From Candidatus Poribacteria bacterium (lineage in GTDB: Bacteria; Poribacteria; WGA-4E; WGA-3G): a stretch of 64,000 nucleotides of DNA. The stretch is taken from assembly GCA_026706025.1 (NCBI GenBank), contig JAPOZO010000052.1, positions 174,337-238,336 on the forward strand, given 5' to 3'. Below the pieces are notes generated by a model. It did not search any database. It saw only the letters and a list, made by a program, of their open reading frames with translations, and was not told the DNA's origin. Below, one piece after another: positions 7,975 through 16,632 of this stretch; positions within the stretch are counted from its first letter, which is position 1, and each line of letters begins with the position of its first letter. A program made the position numbers and the translations under genes.

Positions 7975-8107
7975 CCTCGGATTGGTATCTTTTTTCAGAC
8001 GGAAGCGCATCGGAATTTTGCTAAATATTTAGAGGTCTCATCCTAAAATTATTTACCTTGTGAATCCGAACCAGACCACCGACAATCAATAACGAAAAAA
8101 CCAAATC

Positions 8108-8136
8108 TTGAATTAATTTGCGACCTGTTGTATGAT
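8108..8136 (+). promoter_or_regulatory. Sigma70-like promoter of the sugar kinase operon
   Basis: TTGAAT (8108-8113), 17-bp spacer, TATGAT (8131-8136); the start codon at 8170 follows after 33 bp with AAGGAGAG between. It also shows that the in-frame TTG at 8128 cannot be the start. Confidence 0.5.
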
Positions 8137-8169
8137 AATCGCATCTTGTATCAAGGAGAGAACACAGAA

Positions 8170-9675
8170 ATGAGTCTTTTGGGGATTGATGTTGGCACGA
8201 CAGGGTGTAAAGTCATCGCATTTCGTGAGGACGGGACGCTGCTTGCACAAGCGTATGGGGAATATCCGTTGACCCATCCGCAACCCGGTTGGTCGGAACT
8301 CGACGCGAATGTCGTCTGGGAAAACATCGCGACCGGCATTCAGCAGGTTGCAACAGAAACGAAATCCGATCCTATTGAGGCAATCAGCGTCGCCTCACAG
8401 GGTGAAGCCGTAACACCAGTGTCTGCAGACGGACAGATTTTAGCGAACGCGATTACGACTTTCGATGCGCGCACAGCAGGCATCTGCGACGAACTAAAGC
8501 AACACATAACGCCTCTTGAGGTGATGCAAATCACCGGGATGCCGATAAGCGATATCCATACCCTCCCGAAACTGATCTGGATACAACGGAATCAACCTGA
8601 CATCTATCGGCAGGTATCAAAGTTCCTCGGTTTTGAAGATTTTGTCTACTTCAAACTCGGTATTCCGCCTATGGTGGACTATTCCCTCGCGGCACGCACG
8701 ATGGCTTTTGACATTATCGACAAATGCTGGTCAGAAAAAATGCTCGGCTTGGCGGATGTAGACGCGACGCTTTTCCCTGAGACCGCACCGTCAGGGACCG
8801 TCATCGGTGAGGTGAGTGCCAAGGTTGCTGACGAACTCGGTCTTCCGCAAGGTGTCGTCTGTGTTACAGGTGGACACGACCAACCCTGTGGTGCATTGGG
8901 CGCAGGGATCATTCGGAGTGGTGAGGTCATGGACGCAACCGGCACCGTTGAATGTATCGCACCCGCCTTCACAGAACCTGTCATTAATCAACAGATGATA
9001 GACGGGAACTTTGCCTGTTATCCGCATGTTGTTGATGGATTGTATGTCACACTCGGTTTCGTATCAAGCGGCGGCGTTGTGCTACGATGGTATAGAGATA
9101 CCCTCGCGCAAGCAGAACTCGCCCAAGCAGCCGCAGAAGGACGCGATGTCTATGACATACTGTTGGAAGATATTCCCGATTCCCCGGGGACAGTAATGGT
9201 ACTACCCCACTTTACCGGGTCAGGGACACCTTATCTTGACTTAGAATCGAAAGGCGCGATTGTCGGATTAACACTTTCGACAACCAAAGGTGAACTCGTC
9301 AAAGCGGTATTGGAAGGCATCAGTTACGAGATTAAACAAAATCTGGCTATGTTACAAGACGCAGGCGTTGTCATAAACGAGGTGCGTGCTATCGGTGGTG
9401 GTGCGAAATCTGAGAGGTGGCTGCAACTCAAAGCCGATATGTTTGGCAAAAAGGTCATCGCTCTGGATATATCAGAAGGTGTCTGTCTCGGCACTGCTAT
9501 CCTCTCAGGCACAGCGATAGGCAAGTACGATTCCGTTGAAACAGCCGTCGAACAGTTAGTCACACCCCGTGATGTATACTATCCGCGCGAGGCACTCGCG
9601 CAACAGTACGATGAAAAGTTGAAGGCATACGCACAGATTTATCCCGCACTTCGCAGCCTGAATTATGAATTGTAA
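8170..9675 (+). CDS. FGGY-family carbohydrate kinase (xylulokinase-like)
   Basis: A 501-residue protein, normal for FGGY kinases, starting at ATG 8170 after AAGGAGAG. The N-terminal actin-like domain opens with GIDVGTTGCKVIAF (phosphate-binding loop), followed by WSELDANVVWENI, typical of xylulokinase relatives. Around residue 235 GGHDQPCGALGAG carries the catalytic aspartate. Near the C-terminus the FGGY signature GGGAKSERWLQLKADMFG is present. It phosphorylates a sugar or sugar alcohol in the cytosol using ATP. A xylose-isomerase-like gene at 35002-36054 would fit D-xylulose as substrate, but it lies far away and GHDQ variants also act on other pentuloses, so no symbol is given. A ROK kinase follows 38 bp downstream. 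Confidence 0.88.
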   Translation: MSLLGIDVGTTGCKVIAFREDGTLLAQAYGEYPLTHPQPGWSELDANVVWENIATGIQQVATETKSDPIEAISVASQGEAVTPVSADGQILANAITTFDARTAGICDELKQHITPLEVMQITGMPISDIHTLPKLIWIQRNQPDIYRQVSKFLGFEDFVYFKLGIPPMVDYSLAARTMAFDIIDKCWSEKMLGLADVDATLFPETAPSGTVIGEVSAKVADELGLPQGVVCVTGGHDQPCGALGAGIIRSGEVMDATGTVECIAPAFTEPVINQQMIDGNFACYPHVVDGLYVTLGFVSSGGVVLRWYRDTLAQAELAQAAAEGRDVYDILLEDIPDSPGTVMVLPHFTGSGTPYLDLESKGAIVGLTLSTTKGELVKAVLEGISYEIKQNLAMLQDAGVVINEVRAIGGGAKSERWLQLKADMFGKKVIALDISEGVCLGTAILSGTAIGKYDSVETAVEQLVTPRDVYYPREALAQQYDEKLKAYAQIYPALRSLNYEL

Positions 9676-9713
9676 ACTCAGTTTGACATACATTGGATCG
9701 GAAAGAGAAACCG

Positions 9714-10685
9714 ATGGAAACACACGTTGTCGGAATTGACATCGGCGGTACTAAACTTGCCACTGTTGTCGCGGATAGCACTGGGCACATCCTTAGCAAA
9801 GTCCGCAAACCGACGCTCGCAGAAAAGGGACCGGAATACGCCCTTCAATTACTATTTCATATGGTGCGTGAAACAGTTGACTTGGCAGGTTTGACGCAGG
9901 AATCGGTTTCAGCAATAGGTGTGAGTTGTGGCGGTCCTTTGGATACGAAAACCGGGGTCGTTTATTCACCACCGAATTTGCCTGGCTGGGACGCGCTGCC
10001 CCTTAAAGCGCAGCTTGAATCCGAATTCCACATTCCAGTGACGATCGAAAACGATGCGAATGCAAGTGCACTCGCAGAATTCAGGTTCGGTGGTGGGCGC
10101 GGTTACAATGCCGTACTCTATATGACGATGAGTACGGGAATCGGCGGCGGTATTGTTATTGATGGACAGATTTATCACGGAGCCAACGATAGTGCAGGCG
10201 AGGTTGGACATCAGATATTGCTACCCGACGGACCACTTTGTGGGTGTGGTAAACGTGGCTGTCTTGAAGCACTCTGTTCGGGTCCTGCAATCGCACGTCG
10301 TGCCCAAGATGCGATACGAGAACAACTCGCAAATGGAAAGGCATCAGCGACAACCCTCTTAAATCTTGCCAACAACAGTATCGAAAATGTTAAGTCTGAG
10401 CATGTACTCCAAGCGGCGCGGATGGGGGATGTTCTGGCTTTGCAACTCGTTGACGAGACCGCATATTATATGGGATGGGGTATCGCGAATTTGGTAAACA
10501 TTTTGAATCCTGACATCGTTTTATTAGGAACTATTGCAATCGCTGCGGGTAACCTTTTACTTACTCCGATTCGGAAGACGGTTTCAGAATTTGCTATGGC
10601 ACGTCCCGCAGAAACTGTTAAAATTGCGCCAGCACAGTTAGGGGACGCATTAGGCGACCTCGCCGCTATCGCATTGGTCGTCTGA
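9714..10685 (+). CDS. ROK-family sugar kinase (glucokinase-like)
   Basis: ATG 9714 (METHVVGIDIGGTKLA) is preferred over a TTG 21 bp earlier, giving 323 residues, the usual ROK kinase length. Visible motifs are the ATP loop GIDIGGTKLATVVAD, the catalytic region IENDANASALAEFRFGGG, the TMSTGIGGG loop, and the zinc-binding consensus GEVGHQ...CGCGKRGCLEALCSG. No helix-turn-helix precedes it, so it is an enzyme rather than a ROK repressor. Likely reaction: ATP-dependent 6-phosphorylation of glucose, N-acetylmannosamine or another hexose. It is probably co-transcribed with the FGGY kinase (38-bp gap). Confidence 0.88.
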   Translation: METHVVGIDIGGTKLATVVADSTGHILSKVRKPTLAEKGPEYALQLLFHMVRETVDLAGLTQESVSAIGVSCGGPLDTKTGVVYSPPNLPGWDALPLKAQLESEFHIPVTIENDANASALAEFRFGGGRGYNAVLYMTMSTGIGGGIVIDGQIYHGANDSAGEVGHQILLPDGPLCGCGKRGCLEALCSGPAIARRAQDAIREQLANGKASATTLLNLANNSIENVKSEHVLQAARMGDVLALQLVDETAYYMGWGIANLVNILNPDIVLLGTIAIAAGNLLLTPIRKTVSEFAMARPAETVKIAPAQLGDALGDLAAIALVV

Positions 10686-10720
10686 AAATTACAACTGTCT
10701 ATAAAAATTGAAGTGTTTCC

Positions 10721-10953
10721 GTAGGTTGGGTAGAGTGGTGAATGACCAAAAATCTCCAGTCTATGAGAAAAATCCTGATTTTCAATGACACGTTCATGGA
10801 AATAACCATAGCGAAACCCCAACACCCCAAACGCTGATGGTGTGAGAATGCGTTGGGTTTCTCTCGTATCTCGGTGATTTCAGGTTTCTTGATGAACTCA
10901 AAAGTCATCTGCTCTATACGATTTTTAGTAGATCTCCGTTCAACCCAACCTAC
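10721..10953. repeat. Inverted-repeat element bounded by GTAGGTTGGGT
   Basis: GTAGGTTGGGT (10721-10731) pairs with ACCCAACCTAC (10943-10953), enclosing about 210 bp. A second, nested pair lies inside (GAAACCCCAAC at 10813 and GTTGGGTTTC at 10852). It fills most of the 324-bp gap between the ROK kinase and the SIS gene. The only short frame inside (about 31 codons from an ATG near 10741) has no ribosome site. It looks like a non-autonomous mobile repeat. Confidence 0.6.
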
Positions 10954-11009
10954 GAGATTCAAGATTTTTTATCAAACTCACGTTAAAGAAAGGAAACTAA
11001 GAAATCAAC

Positions 11010-11573
11010 ATGGAGAGAATTCAGAACTACATTTCGCATCTTCAGGGTGTTTTGGAACGACTTTCCTTGGAAGATGTCCAACGTTCCATAGATGTTATTA
11101 TGGACGCATATCACGCCGAAAAACAAATTTTTGTGATTGGCAATGGCGGAAGTGCCTCAACAGCGTCGCACCTCGCTTGTGATCTCGGAAAAGGCACGAG
11201 CGTCCCCGGGAAACCTCGCTTCCGAGTCATCAGCCTGACAGACAACGTCGCAACAATGAGCGCGTGGTCTAACGATGTATCCTATGAAGATGTCTTTGTC
11301 GAACAACTGAAAAATCTTGTGAACCCCGGAGATGTCGTTATCGGTATCAGTGCAAGTGGGAACTCTGAGAACGTAATCCGTGCAATGCAGCATGCCAGCG
11401 AGATTGGGTGCAAAACGATCGGATGGAGTGGATTCGGCGGCGGTACCTTAGCGACAATTTGTGATGTGAATGTTATTGTAGATAGCAATCACTATGGTCC
11501 CGTCGAGGATGTCCATTTAATTCTGAATCACGTCCTTCACGTCTGGGTCCGAGAAGAGTTGACATCAACCTAA
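11010..11573 (+). CDS. SIS-domain sugar isomerase (GmhA-like)
   Basis: A 187-residue protein of the size and layout of sedoheptulose-7-phosphate isomerase. The N-terminal helix is followed by the SIS fold: FVIGNGGSASTASHLACDLGKG (phosphate-binding serines), DNVATMSAWSNDVSYEDVF, and GDVVIGISASGNSENVI. The late motif GPVEDVHLILNHVLHVWVREEL has the catalytic Glu/His arrangement seen in GmhA. GmhA makes ADP-heptose precursors for lipopolysaccharide. No gmhB or hldE partner is nearby; the neighbours are sugar kinases, so a role in another phosphosugar conversion is possible. AAAGGAAACTAAGAA precedes the ATG. Confidence 0.85.
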   Translation: MERIQNYISHLQGVLERLSLEDVQRSIDVIMDAYHAEKQIFVIGNGGSASTASHLACDLGKGTSVPGKPRFRVISLTDNVATMSAWSNDVSYEDVFVEQLKNLVNPGDVVIGISASGNSENVIRAMQHASEIGCKTIGWSGFGGGTLATICDVNVIVDSNHYGPVEDVHLILNHVLHVWVREELTST

Positions 11574-11678
11574 AAGTAACAGAGGCAATCAGCGGTCAGC
11601 GGTCAGTCCCCAGCAAGATTTCTCTTTACTGATAACTGAATGCCGAAGGTCTCCGATAGCCAAAAATACAAATAGACC

Positions 11679-11708
11679 TTGACGCATGAGATTGCCTTAA
11701 GATATAAT
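11679..11708 (+). promoter_or_regulatory. Sigma70-like promoter of the NfeD/FloA operon
   Basis: TTGACG (11679-11684), 18-bp spacer, TATAAT (11703-11708). The -10 is perfect. It lies 97 bp before the nfeD-type start at 11805 and argues against any start upstream of it. Confidence 0.55.
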
Positions 11709-11804
11709 TCAATTAGTGATCAATCGTTAAATTGTTGCACAAAAAACACTTCGGGACTGAAAAGGACGGAACTTGCAATCCGAACAACGGATGAGGATAA
11801 TTCC

Positions 11805-13316
11805 ATGAGGCTCAAAACACATCTTCTGGGGTACGTGCTCCTTTTAATCGGATGTTTCTTCGTGAGTGGTGACCTGCTCGCGCAGGATACCGCGCTCGTT
11901 TACGTGATTGACATACGGAACGAGATCGGAAGTGGTCTCGGTACTTATATCAGTGACGGGATTCAGTTAGCCGAGGAAGCCGGGGCGGATGCGATTGTTT
12001 TTGATGTCGATACACCCGGTGGCAGAGTGGACTCCGCTGTGAATATTATTCGTTCAATTCAAAACACACAGATCCCGACGATCGCTTTTGTCAATCGGCA
12101 GGCGATCTCAGCGGGAGCAATGATCTCTATCGCTTGTAATCAGATTGTAATGACTTCCGGGGGCACCATCGGTGACTCCGCACCTGTTAATATTCAAGGA
12201 GACGAGGTCGGTGAAAAAGCAGTCTCCTATATCCAAGGGACGATTCGCGCAACCGCCGAACGCGAAAACCGGAATCCTGATATTGCCGAAGCCATGGTCG
12301 ACAAAGAACTTGTTCTCGTTAAGCTCCGAGATGGGCAAATTATCAAACTCCTTCCCGAAGAATACGCGGTGCGAGAAGAAGAAGGTGAGGAGATGGAAAT
12401 CCTCTGCGCACAAGGAAAATTGCTCACCTTGTCCACCCGGCAGGCACTTGAATATAGGTTCGTCGACGCGCAAGCAGAAACCCTCACTGAATTATTGACA
12501 CAGTACGAGATTGTTGAAGTTGCTGGAACTAAGATGCCTCTCACAGAGGAAGCGATCATGCAACGGCAGCGTGAATACGGTGTTTCGCAAGTCAACCGTC
12601 TGAAAACATTGGCGGATGCCCGTGTTACAAAAGTTAAAGCCACACTCGCCGATAAGATCGTATTTTTCATCACCAACCCGTTTATCAGTTCGCTCCTACT
12701 TTCGTTGGGGCTTCTCGGTATCTTTATAGAGATTCGTTCACCCGGTTTCGGCGTTCCCGGTTTTCTTGGTCTGCTCTGTGTGGGTCTCTTCTTCGGGGGG
12801 CACATGCTGACGCAGATCGGTGCTGGATGGGCATTCCTGCTTTTCTTGGTCGGACTTGGGTTAATCGCTTTGGAGGTCTTTGTGATCCCCGGCTTTGGTG
12901 TTGCTGGAATCTTGGGTATTGTATTGATGTTGGGGAGTATATTTTTTGTTTTCGACGAAGCACACGATTTTAGCACCGCAGTCCTATGGCTCTCAATCTC
13001 TGTGATTTTGACTTCTGCATTGGTTCTTTTCGCCGCGTTTTTCTTACCCGAAACACGGCTTTTCCAGCGGTTCGCGCTGTCAACAGTCATGGATACTGAG
13101 ATGGGATACCACTCCTCGAGTGCCGAAGATTTTCAGGCATATCTCGGACAATCGGGCACCGCCTTAACGCCGCTGCGGCCCTCTGGGACAGCACGAATCG
13201 GTAATAAAAGAGTGGATGTTGTTACCGTTGGCGATTTCATCGCACAAGATAGTAGTGTCAGAGTTGTCGAGGTTGAAGGTCCTAAAGTTTTCGTAGAGGC
13301 AGTTGAGGATGCATAA
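11805..13316 (+). CDS. NfeD-type membrane-bound serine protease (long form)
   Basis: ATG 11805 gives 503 residues beginning with a signal peptide (LLGYVLLLIGCFFVSGDLLAQ). An upstream in-frame ATG at about 11684 overlaps the promoter and is rejected. Residues about 28-230 are a ClpP-like protease domain: ADAIVFDVDTPGGRVDSA, then AISAGAMISIACNQIVM with the nucleophile serine in SAGAM, and SGGTIGDSAPV. Residues about 290-420 hold several membrane helices, and the C-terminus is a soluble NfeD OB-fold (GQSGTALTPLRPSGTARIGNKRVDVV). NfeD proteins act in the envelope with flotillins, and two flotillin genes follow. The gene is apparently intact. Confidence 0.9.
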   Translation: MRLKTHLLGYVLLLIGCFFVSGDLLAQDTALVYVIDIRNEIGSGLGTYISDGIQLAEEAGADAIVFDVDTPGGRVDSAVNIIRSIQNTQIPTIAFVNRQAISAGAMISIACNQIVMTSGGTIGDSAPVNIQGDEVGEKAVSYIQGTIRATAERENRNPDIAEAMVDKELVLVKLRDGQIIKLLPEEYAVREEEGEEMEILCAQGKLLTLSTRQALEYRFVDAQAETLTELLTQYEIVEVAGTKMPLTEEAIMQRQREYGVSQVNRLKTLADARVTKVKATLADKIVFFITNPFISSLLLSLGLLGIFIEIRSPGFGVPGFLGLLCVGLFFGGHMLTQIGAGWAFLLFLVGLGLIALEVFVIPGFGVAGILGIVLMLGSIFFVFDEAHDFSTAVLWLSISVILTSALVLFAAFFLPETRLFQRFALSTVMDTEMGYHSSSAEDFQAYLGQSGTALTPLRPSGTARIGNKRVDVVTVGDFIAQDSSVRVVEVEGPKVFVEAVEDA

Positions 13317-13354
13317 TTTTGTTGTGATTGCTTGATAGGTTTGGAGGGACAGTT

Positions 13355-13837
13355 ATGTGGTTTCTAATTTTCCTCATCAGTTTTGGAATTCTATTGGTAT
13401 TTATTGAACTCTTGATTCTTCCAGGATTTGGGGCGGCAGGCATACCCGGGTGTCTACTTATACTGATAGGTGTCAGCATGGCGTGGTGGAAATTTGGTTG
13501 GCAGACCGCACTAACTTCTACCGGGATAACATTGGTGCTGGTCATTCCGTTGGCGATAATCGGGTTATCGCTCCTGCGCAGAACACCCGTCATTCAAACA
13601 TTCATCTTGAATACAACTGAAAATAAGGAAGCTGGGTTCCAAGCACCACCTTCGGAATTGACAAACCTCGTCGGGAAATCTGGGAAGGCACTCACGCCTT
13701 TGCGCCCCGCAGGTGCGGCATTAATCAATGGACATCGCGTTGATATTGTCACACAAGGCGAATTTGTCGCTCCCGAAACAGATATCGAAGTAATTTTTGT
13801 GGAAGGAACCCGCGTCGTCGTTCGTAGCTTACAATAG
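13355..13837 (+). CDS. NfeD short-form membrane protein
   Basis: ATG 13355 with TTGGAGGGA upstream gives 160 residues. It starts with a hydrophobic hairpin (WFLIFLISFGILLVFIELLILPGFGAAGIPG, then a second pair around residues 60-75) and ends in the NfeD OB-fold (LVGKSGKALTPLRPAGAALINGHRVDIVTQGEFV). It corresponds to the C-terminal half of the preceding gene without the protease domain, so the two are a long/short NfeD pair. It is 38 bp after the first nfeD and probably in the same transcript. In known short forms this type of protein partners flotillin. Confidence 0.88.
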   Translation: MWFLIFLISFGILLVFIELLILPGFGAAGIPGCLLILIGVSMAWWKFGWQTALTSTGITLVLVIPLAIIGLSLLRRTPVIQTFILNTTENKEAGFQAPPSELTNLVGKSGKALTPLRPAGAALINGHRVDIVTQGEFVAPETDIEVIFVEGTRVVVRSLQ

Positions 13838-13970
13838 AAGAGTTATCACTTGTCAGTTAGGGGTTTGTGGTGTCAAAGTTTCCTATGGGGTCTACAACAA
13901 AACTGAACACCACAGCAAAGTTACTGAAAACTGATAACTGAAACTGACAACTATTCGTAGGAGGCAGATA

Positions 13971-14867
13971 ATGGATCTATTTACAGGGGGAATCGCCCTT
14001 GTTGTCCTAATTGTTATCATCACGTTCTTTTGGTTCGTTCCTGTTGGACTTTGGATCGCCGCTATCGCAGCCGGAGTTCCGCTCCGAATTTTTGACCTGA
14101 TCGGAATGCGCCTCAGACGAGTGAATCCAAATATTATTGTAAAGGGGTTAATCAGTGCACACAAAGCAGGTTTGAAGGTAATAACTTCCGAGTTAGAGGC
14201 ACATTACCTCGCTGGCGGAAACGTCCTCAACGTTGTCAGCGCACTCATCGCAGCAGATAAAGCGAGAATTGAACTTAATTTTCAACGCTCCGCCGCTATA
14301 GACTTGGCTGGACGTGATGTGTTTGAGGCGGTTCAGATCAGCGTTAATCCGCGGGTGATTACCACGGCGAGGATCAGTGCTCTCGCTTTAGATGGTGTTG
14401 AATTGATAACGACTGTACGGATCACTGTCCGGACGAATATCAATCGTCTTGTCGGGGGGGCAGGTGAGGAGACGATCATCGCGCGTGTCGGCGAAGGTAT
14501 TATCAGTGCAATTGGTGCCTCTGAAACCTACGAAGATGTCCTTGAAAACCCGGACATCATCTCTAAGACAGTATTAGATCGAGGCCTTGATGCCGGAACC
14601 GCTTTTGAAATCCTTTCTATTGATATTGCTGATGTCAATGTTGGCAAAAATATCGGTGCTGAACTTCAAGCGGAGCAAGCCGAAGCGGATCTTGTCGTCG
14701 CACAAGCGAAGGCGGAAGAACGGCGCGCCATGGCGGTCGCTCGGAAACAACAAATGACCGCGAACGTTCAAGAGATGCGTGCAAAGGTGGTTGAAGCTGA
14801 AGCGGAGGTCCCCCGCTCCCTCGCGAGTGCGTTCCGTGAAGGCAACTTAAATGTTACAGAGCAGTAA
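13971..14867 (+). CDS. floA: Flotillin-like protein FloA, C-terminally short
   Basis: A 298-residue FloA/YqfA-type protein: an N-terminal membrane hairpin ([30 protein letters not shown]), the conserved [20 protein letters not shown], then the SPFH-like domain with [17 protein letters not shown] and [21 protein letters not shown], and an Ala/Glu-rich coiled coil ([22 protein letters not shown]). FloA builds membrane microdomains at the inner face of the cytoplasmic membrane. The C-terminus ends soon after AEAEVP and lacks the segment [19 protein letters not shown] found in the next gene, so it is about 40 residues shorter than usual. GTAGGAGGC precedes the ATG. Confidence 0.92.
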   Translation: MDLFTGGIALVVLIVIITFFWFVPVGLWIAAIAAGVPLRIFDLIGMRLRRVNPNIIVKGLISAHKAGLKVITSELEAHYLAGGNVLNVVSALIAADKARIELNFQRSAAIDLAGRDVFEAVQISVNPRVITTARISALALDGVELITTVRITVRTNINRLVGGAGEETIIARVGEGIISAIGASETYEDVLENPDIISKTVLDRGLDAGTAFEILSIDIADVNVGKNIGAELQAEQAEADLVVAQAKAEERRAMAVARKQQMTANVQEMRAKVVEAEAEVPRSLASAFREGNLNVTEQ

Positions 14868-14918
14868 TCCTGATACTATAGGCGCGGGCAAATTATCGCG
14901 CGACTCTATCTACCTTTT

Positions 14919-14945
14919 GTAGACGCGGTTTCAAACCGCGCCTAC
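14919..14945. repeat. GTAG-CGCGGTTT palindrome
   Basis: GTAGaCGCGGTTT (14919-14931) and AAACCGCGcCTAC (14933-14945) pair around a single C with one mismatch. It lies between the two floA genes and has the same GTAG...CTAC ends as the repeats at 4729 and 10721. Confidence 0.6.
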
Positions 14946-14976
14946 GGAAATATCACGTCAATGGAGAAAAATAAAT

Positions 14977-16011
14977 ATGACACCAACAATTGTTGCGATT
15001 ATCGCTGTTGTGATACTCCTATTTCTAATTACGCTTAGCTGGCTCGTCCCAATCGGGTTGTGGATTACTGCTATTGCGGCGGGTGTTAAGGTCGGAATTT
15101 TCGATCTCGTTGCGATGCGTTTGCGGCGTGTCCCACCCGCTGCGATTGTGGAACCACAGATTAACGCAACGAAGGCAGGGTTAAGCCTGTCTCTTGATGA
15201 TCTTGAAGCACATTTTCTCGCCGGGGGGCGTGTCGCAAGTGTTGTCGCCGCACTTATCGCAGCAGACAAAGCGAACATTGAACTCGGCTTCGCACAAGCC
15301 GCCGCAATTGACCTCGCAGGTAGGGATGTCTTGCAAGCCGTCCAGGTCAGTGTTACACCAGAGATTATTGATATTCCCAGTCAAGACGATGCCAGTACCG
15401 GCATCACTGCTGTTGCCCGGGACGGTATCCAGTTAATTGTGAAGGCACGCGTTACAGTCCGAGCAGATATCGACCGGCTCGTCGGCGGTGCTACCGAAGA
15501 TACCATCCGGGCAAGGGTCGGTGAAGGCATTATCACTACGATCGGCTCATCCGGAAGCCACAAGGAAGTTTTAGAAAACCCAGTCCGTATTTCAGAAACA
15601 GTTCTTGATAAAGGCTTAGCCGCCGGAACCGCATTTGAGATTCTGTCTATTGATATTGCAGATATAAATGTCGGCGAGAACGTGGGTGCAAAATTACAGA
15701 CCGATCAAGCGGAAGCGGAACTCAAAATTGCACGTGCAAAGGCTGAAGAGCAACGCGCTCGCGCACAAGCGGAAGAGGAAGAGAATAAGGCACTCGTTGA
15801 AGAAATGACAATTAAACTCATTGAGGCTGACGCTGAAGTGCCGCTCGCGATCGCTGACACGCTTACCTCCGAAAGAATGAGCGTCATGGATTATTACGAA
15901 CTCAGGAATATCCTCGCGGATACGGAGATGCGACAGTCCATCGCCTCGCCTGTTACTGAAGGACAAGAGATAGACACAACGCGTTCTTCGCACTCACTCG
16001 GACTTTCATAG
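14977..16011 (+). CDS. floA: Flotillin-like protein FloA (second, full-length copy)
   Basis: A 344-residue paralogue of the preceding gene, starting at ATG 14977. It has the same plan: membrane hairpin ([21 protein letters not shown]), [43 protein letters not shown], a short insert (PSQDDASTG), [21 protein letters not shown], a long charged coiled coil, and the full C-terminal FloA signature [20 protein letters not shown] followed by a polar tail. It probably co-assembles with the first FloA. The two copies share most of their length but the conserved tail is only here, which may make them functionally different. Both follow two nfeD genes. Confidence 0.92.
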   Translation: MTPTIVAIIAVVILLFLITLSWLVPIGLWITAIAAGVKVGIFDLVAMRLRRVPPAAIVEPQINATKAGLSLSLDDLEAHFLAGGRVASVVAALIAADKANIELGFAQAAAIDLAGRDVLQAVQVSVTPEIIDIPSQDDASTGITAVARDGIQLIVKARVTVRADIDRLVGGATEDTIRARVGEGIITTIGSSGSHKEVLENPVRISETVLDKGLAAGTAFEILSIDIADINVGENVGAKLQTDQAEAELKIARAKAEEQRARAQAEEEENKALVEEMTIKLIEADAEVPLAIADTLTSERMSVMDYYELRNILADTEMRQSIASPVTEGQEIDTTRSSHSLGLS

Positions 16012-16058
16012 CAGTCACTGAAGGGAAACTATAACACGGGTCCCTAAAGGAGAAATTG

Positions 16059-16523
16059 ATGGAGAATCTCATTCAGTTGATAATACCCCTCGCTATTGTG
16101 ATTCTTTCACTCGTTGTAAGCAATTCGCGGCGGCGGAAGGCACAACAACAGAACGCTGAGAGAAGAATCGAGGAGAACACGCTCTCTGAGAGGGACGGCG
16201 ACGCATCACCACCACCTTTCATGGAGGATTTTCCATTTGCAACAGAGTTAGAGCAGATGATGACGCAAGAGGACGAAGACGAAACGGAAGCGGTGCCAGC
16301 GGCTTCTGAAGAACCGGAACCGCCTGCACCACAAGAGCCAACTCAGCCCGTTGAGAAGCCACAGCCACAACCGCCGCGAGTACCTGTGGAATCCCCAGCC
16401 GGGATTCGATCTATCCCTGCTACGTCACTGCTGAATTTGTCGCCTCAAACATTCCGTCAAGGTATCATTCTCAAAGAAATCTTGGAGCGGCCCCGATCGC
16501 GACGAACGAGGCAGAACAGATAG
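16059..16523 (+). CDS. Small single-pass membrane protein with Pro/Glu-rich tail
   Basis: ATG 16059 with AAAGGAGAA gives 154 residues. Residues 4-22 (LIQLIIPLAIVILSLVVSN) are one membrane helix followed by RRRK, which predicts the tail in the cytoplasm. Residues about 55-110 are low-complexity Glu/Pro-rich. A short conserved-looking end (LLNLSPQTFRQGIILKEILERPRSRR) follows. I do not recognise the family; similar small proteins with a helix, an acidic linker and a short C-terminal motif occur in flotillin neighbourhoods. Position (45 bp after floA) suggests the same operon. Confidence 0.65.
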   Translation: MENLIQLIIPLAIVILSLVVSNSRRRKAQQQNAERRIEENTLSERDGDASPPPFMEDFPFATELEQMMTQEDEDETEAVPAASEEPEPPAPQEPTQPVEKPQPQPPRVPVESPAGIRSIPATSLLNLSPQTFRQGIILKEILERPRSRRTRQNR

Positions 16524-16632
16524 GTGCATTTACACGGTACTGACGCAATTGCTGTACACCTATGCCGAGGTGCGTTCTCTGTTCAAGTACATCTATTTCC
16601 CTAAGCCCTGAACAGGAAATATCGGATTTTAA

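Larger units (their letters stand above)
7097..8107. other. Non-coding, repeat-rich spacer of about 1 kb
   Basis: No plausible gene was found on either strand. The spacer holds three copies of a CCGTAGGGTGTTTTTGCTTGG unit (one inverted), a GGATTTAGTCT stem-loop, a direct repeat of about 28 bp (GTTAAGCAAGTTTGAATATT-like, at 7528 and 7671) and a hairpin with flanking A and T runs. The only longer open frame (minus strand 7695-7880) spans repeat DNA and has no ribosome site. Its upstream border is a probable terminated gene and its right end is the promoter of the kinase operon. Confidence 0.6.

Noticed and set aside
7097-8107. tRNA or other stable RNA gene in the large gap
   Set aside because: No cloverleaf with the expected T-loop sequence was found; the hairpins seen are simple stems in repeats.
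10741-10840. Small 31-codon ORF between the kinase and SIS genes
   Set aside because: It is inside a palindromic repeat element, has no ribosome site and no homologous-looking sequence.
12227-13090. Long open frame (287 codons) on the minus strand inside the NfeD gene
   Set aside because: It lies opposite a well-supported protease/NfeD gene, is Ser/Arg/Pro-rich as expected for an antisense shadow, and has no ribosome site or recognisable domain.
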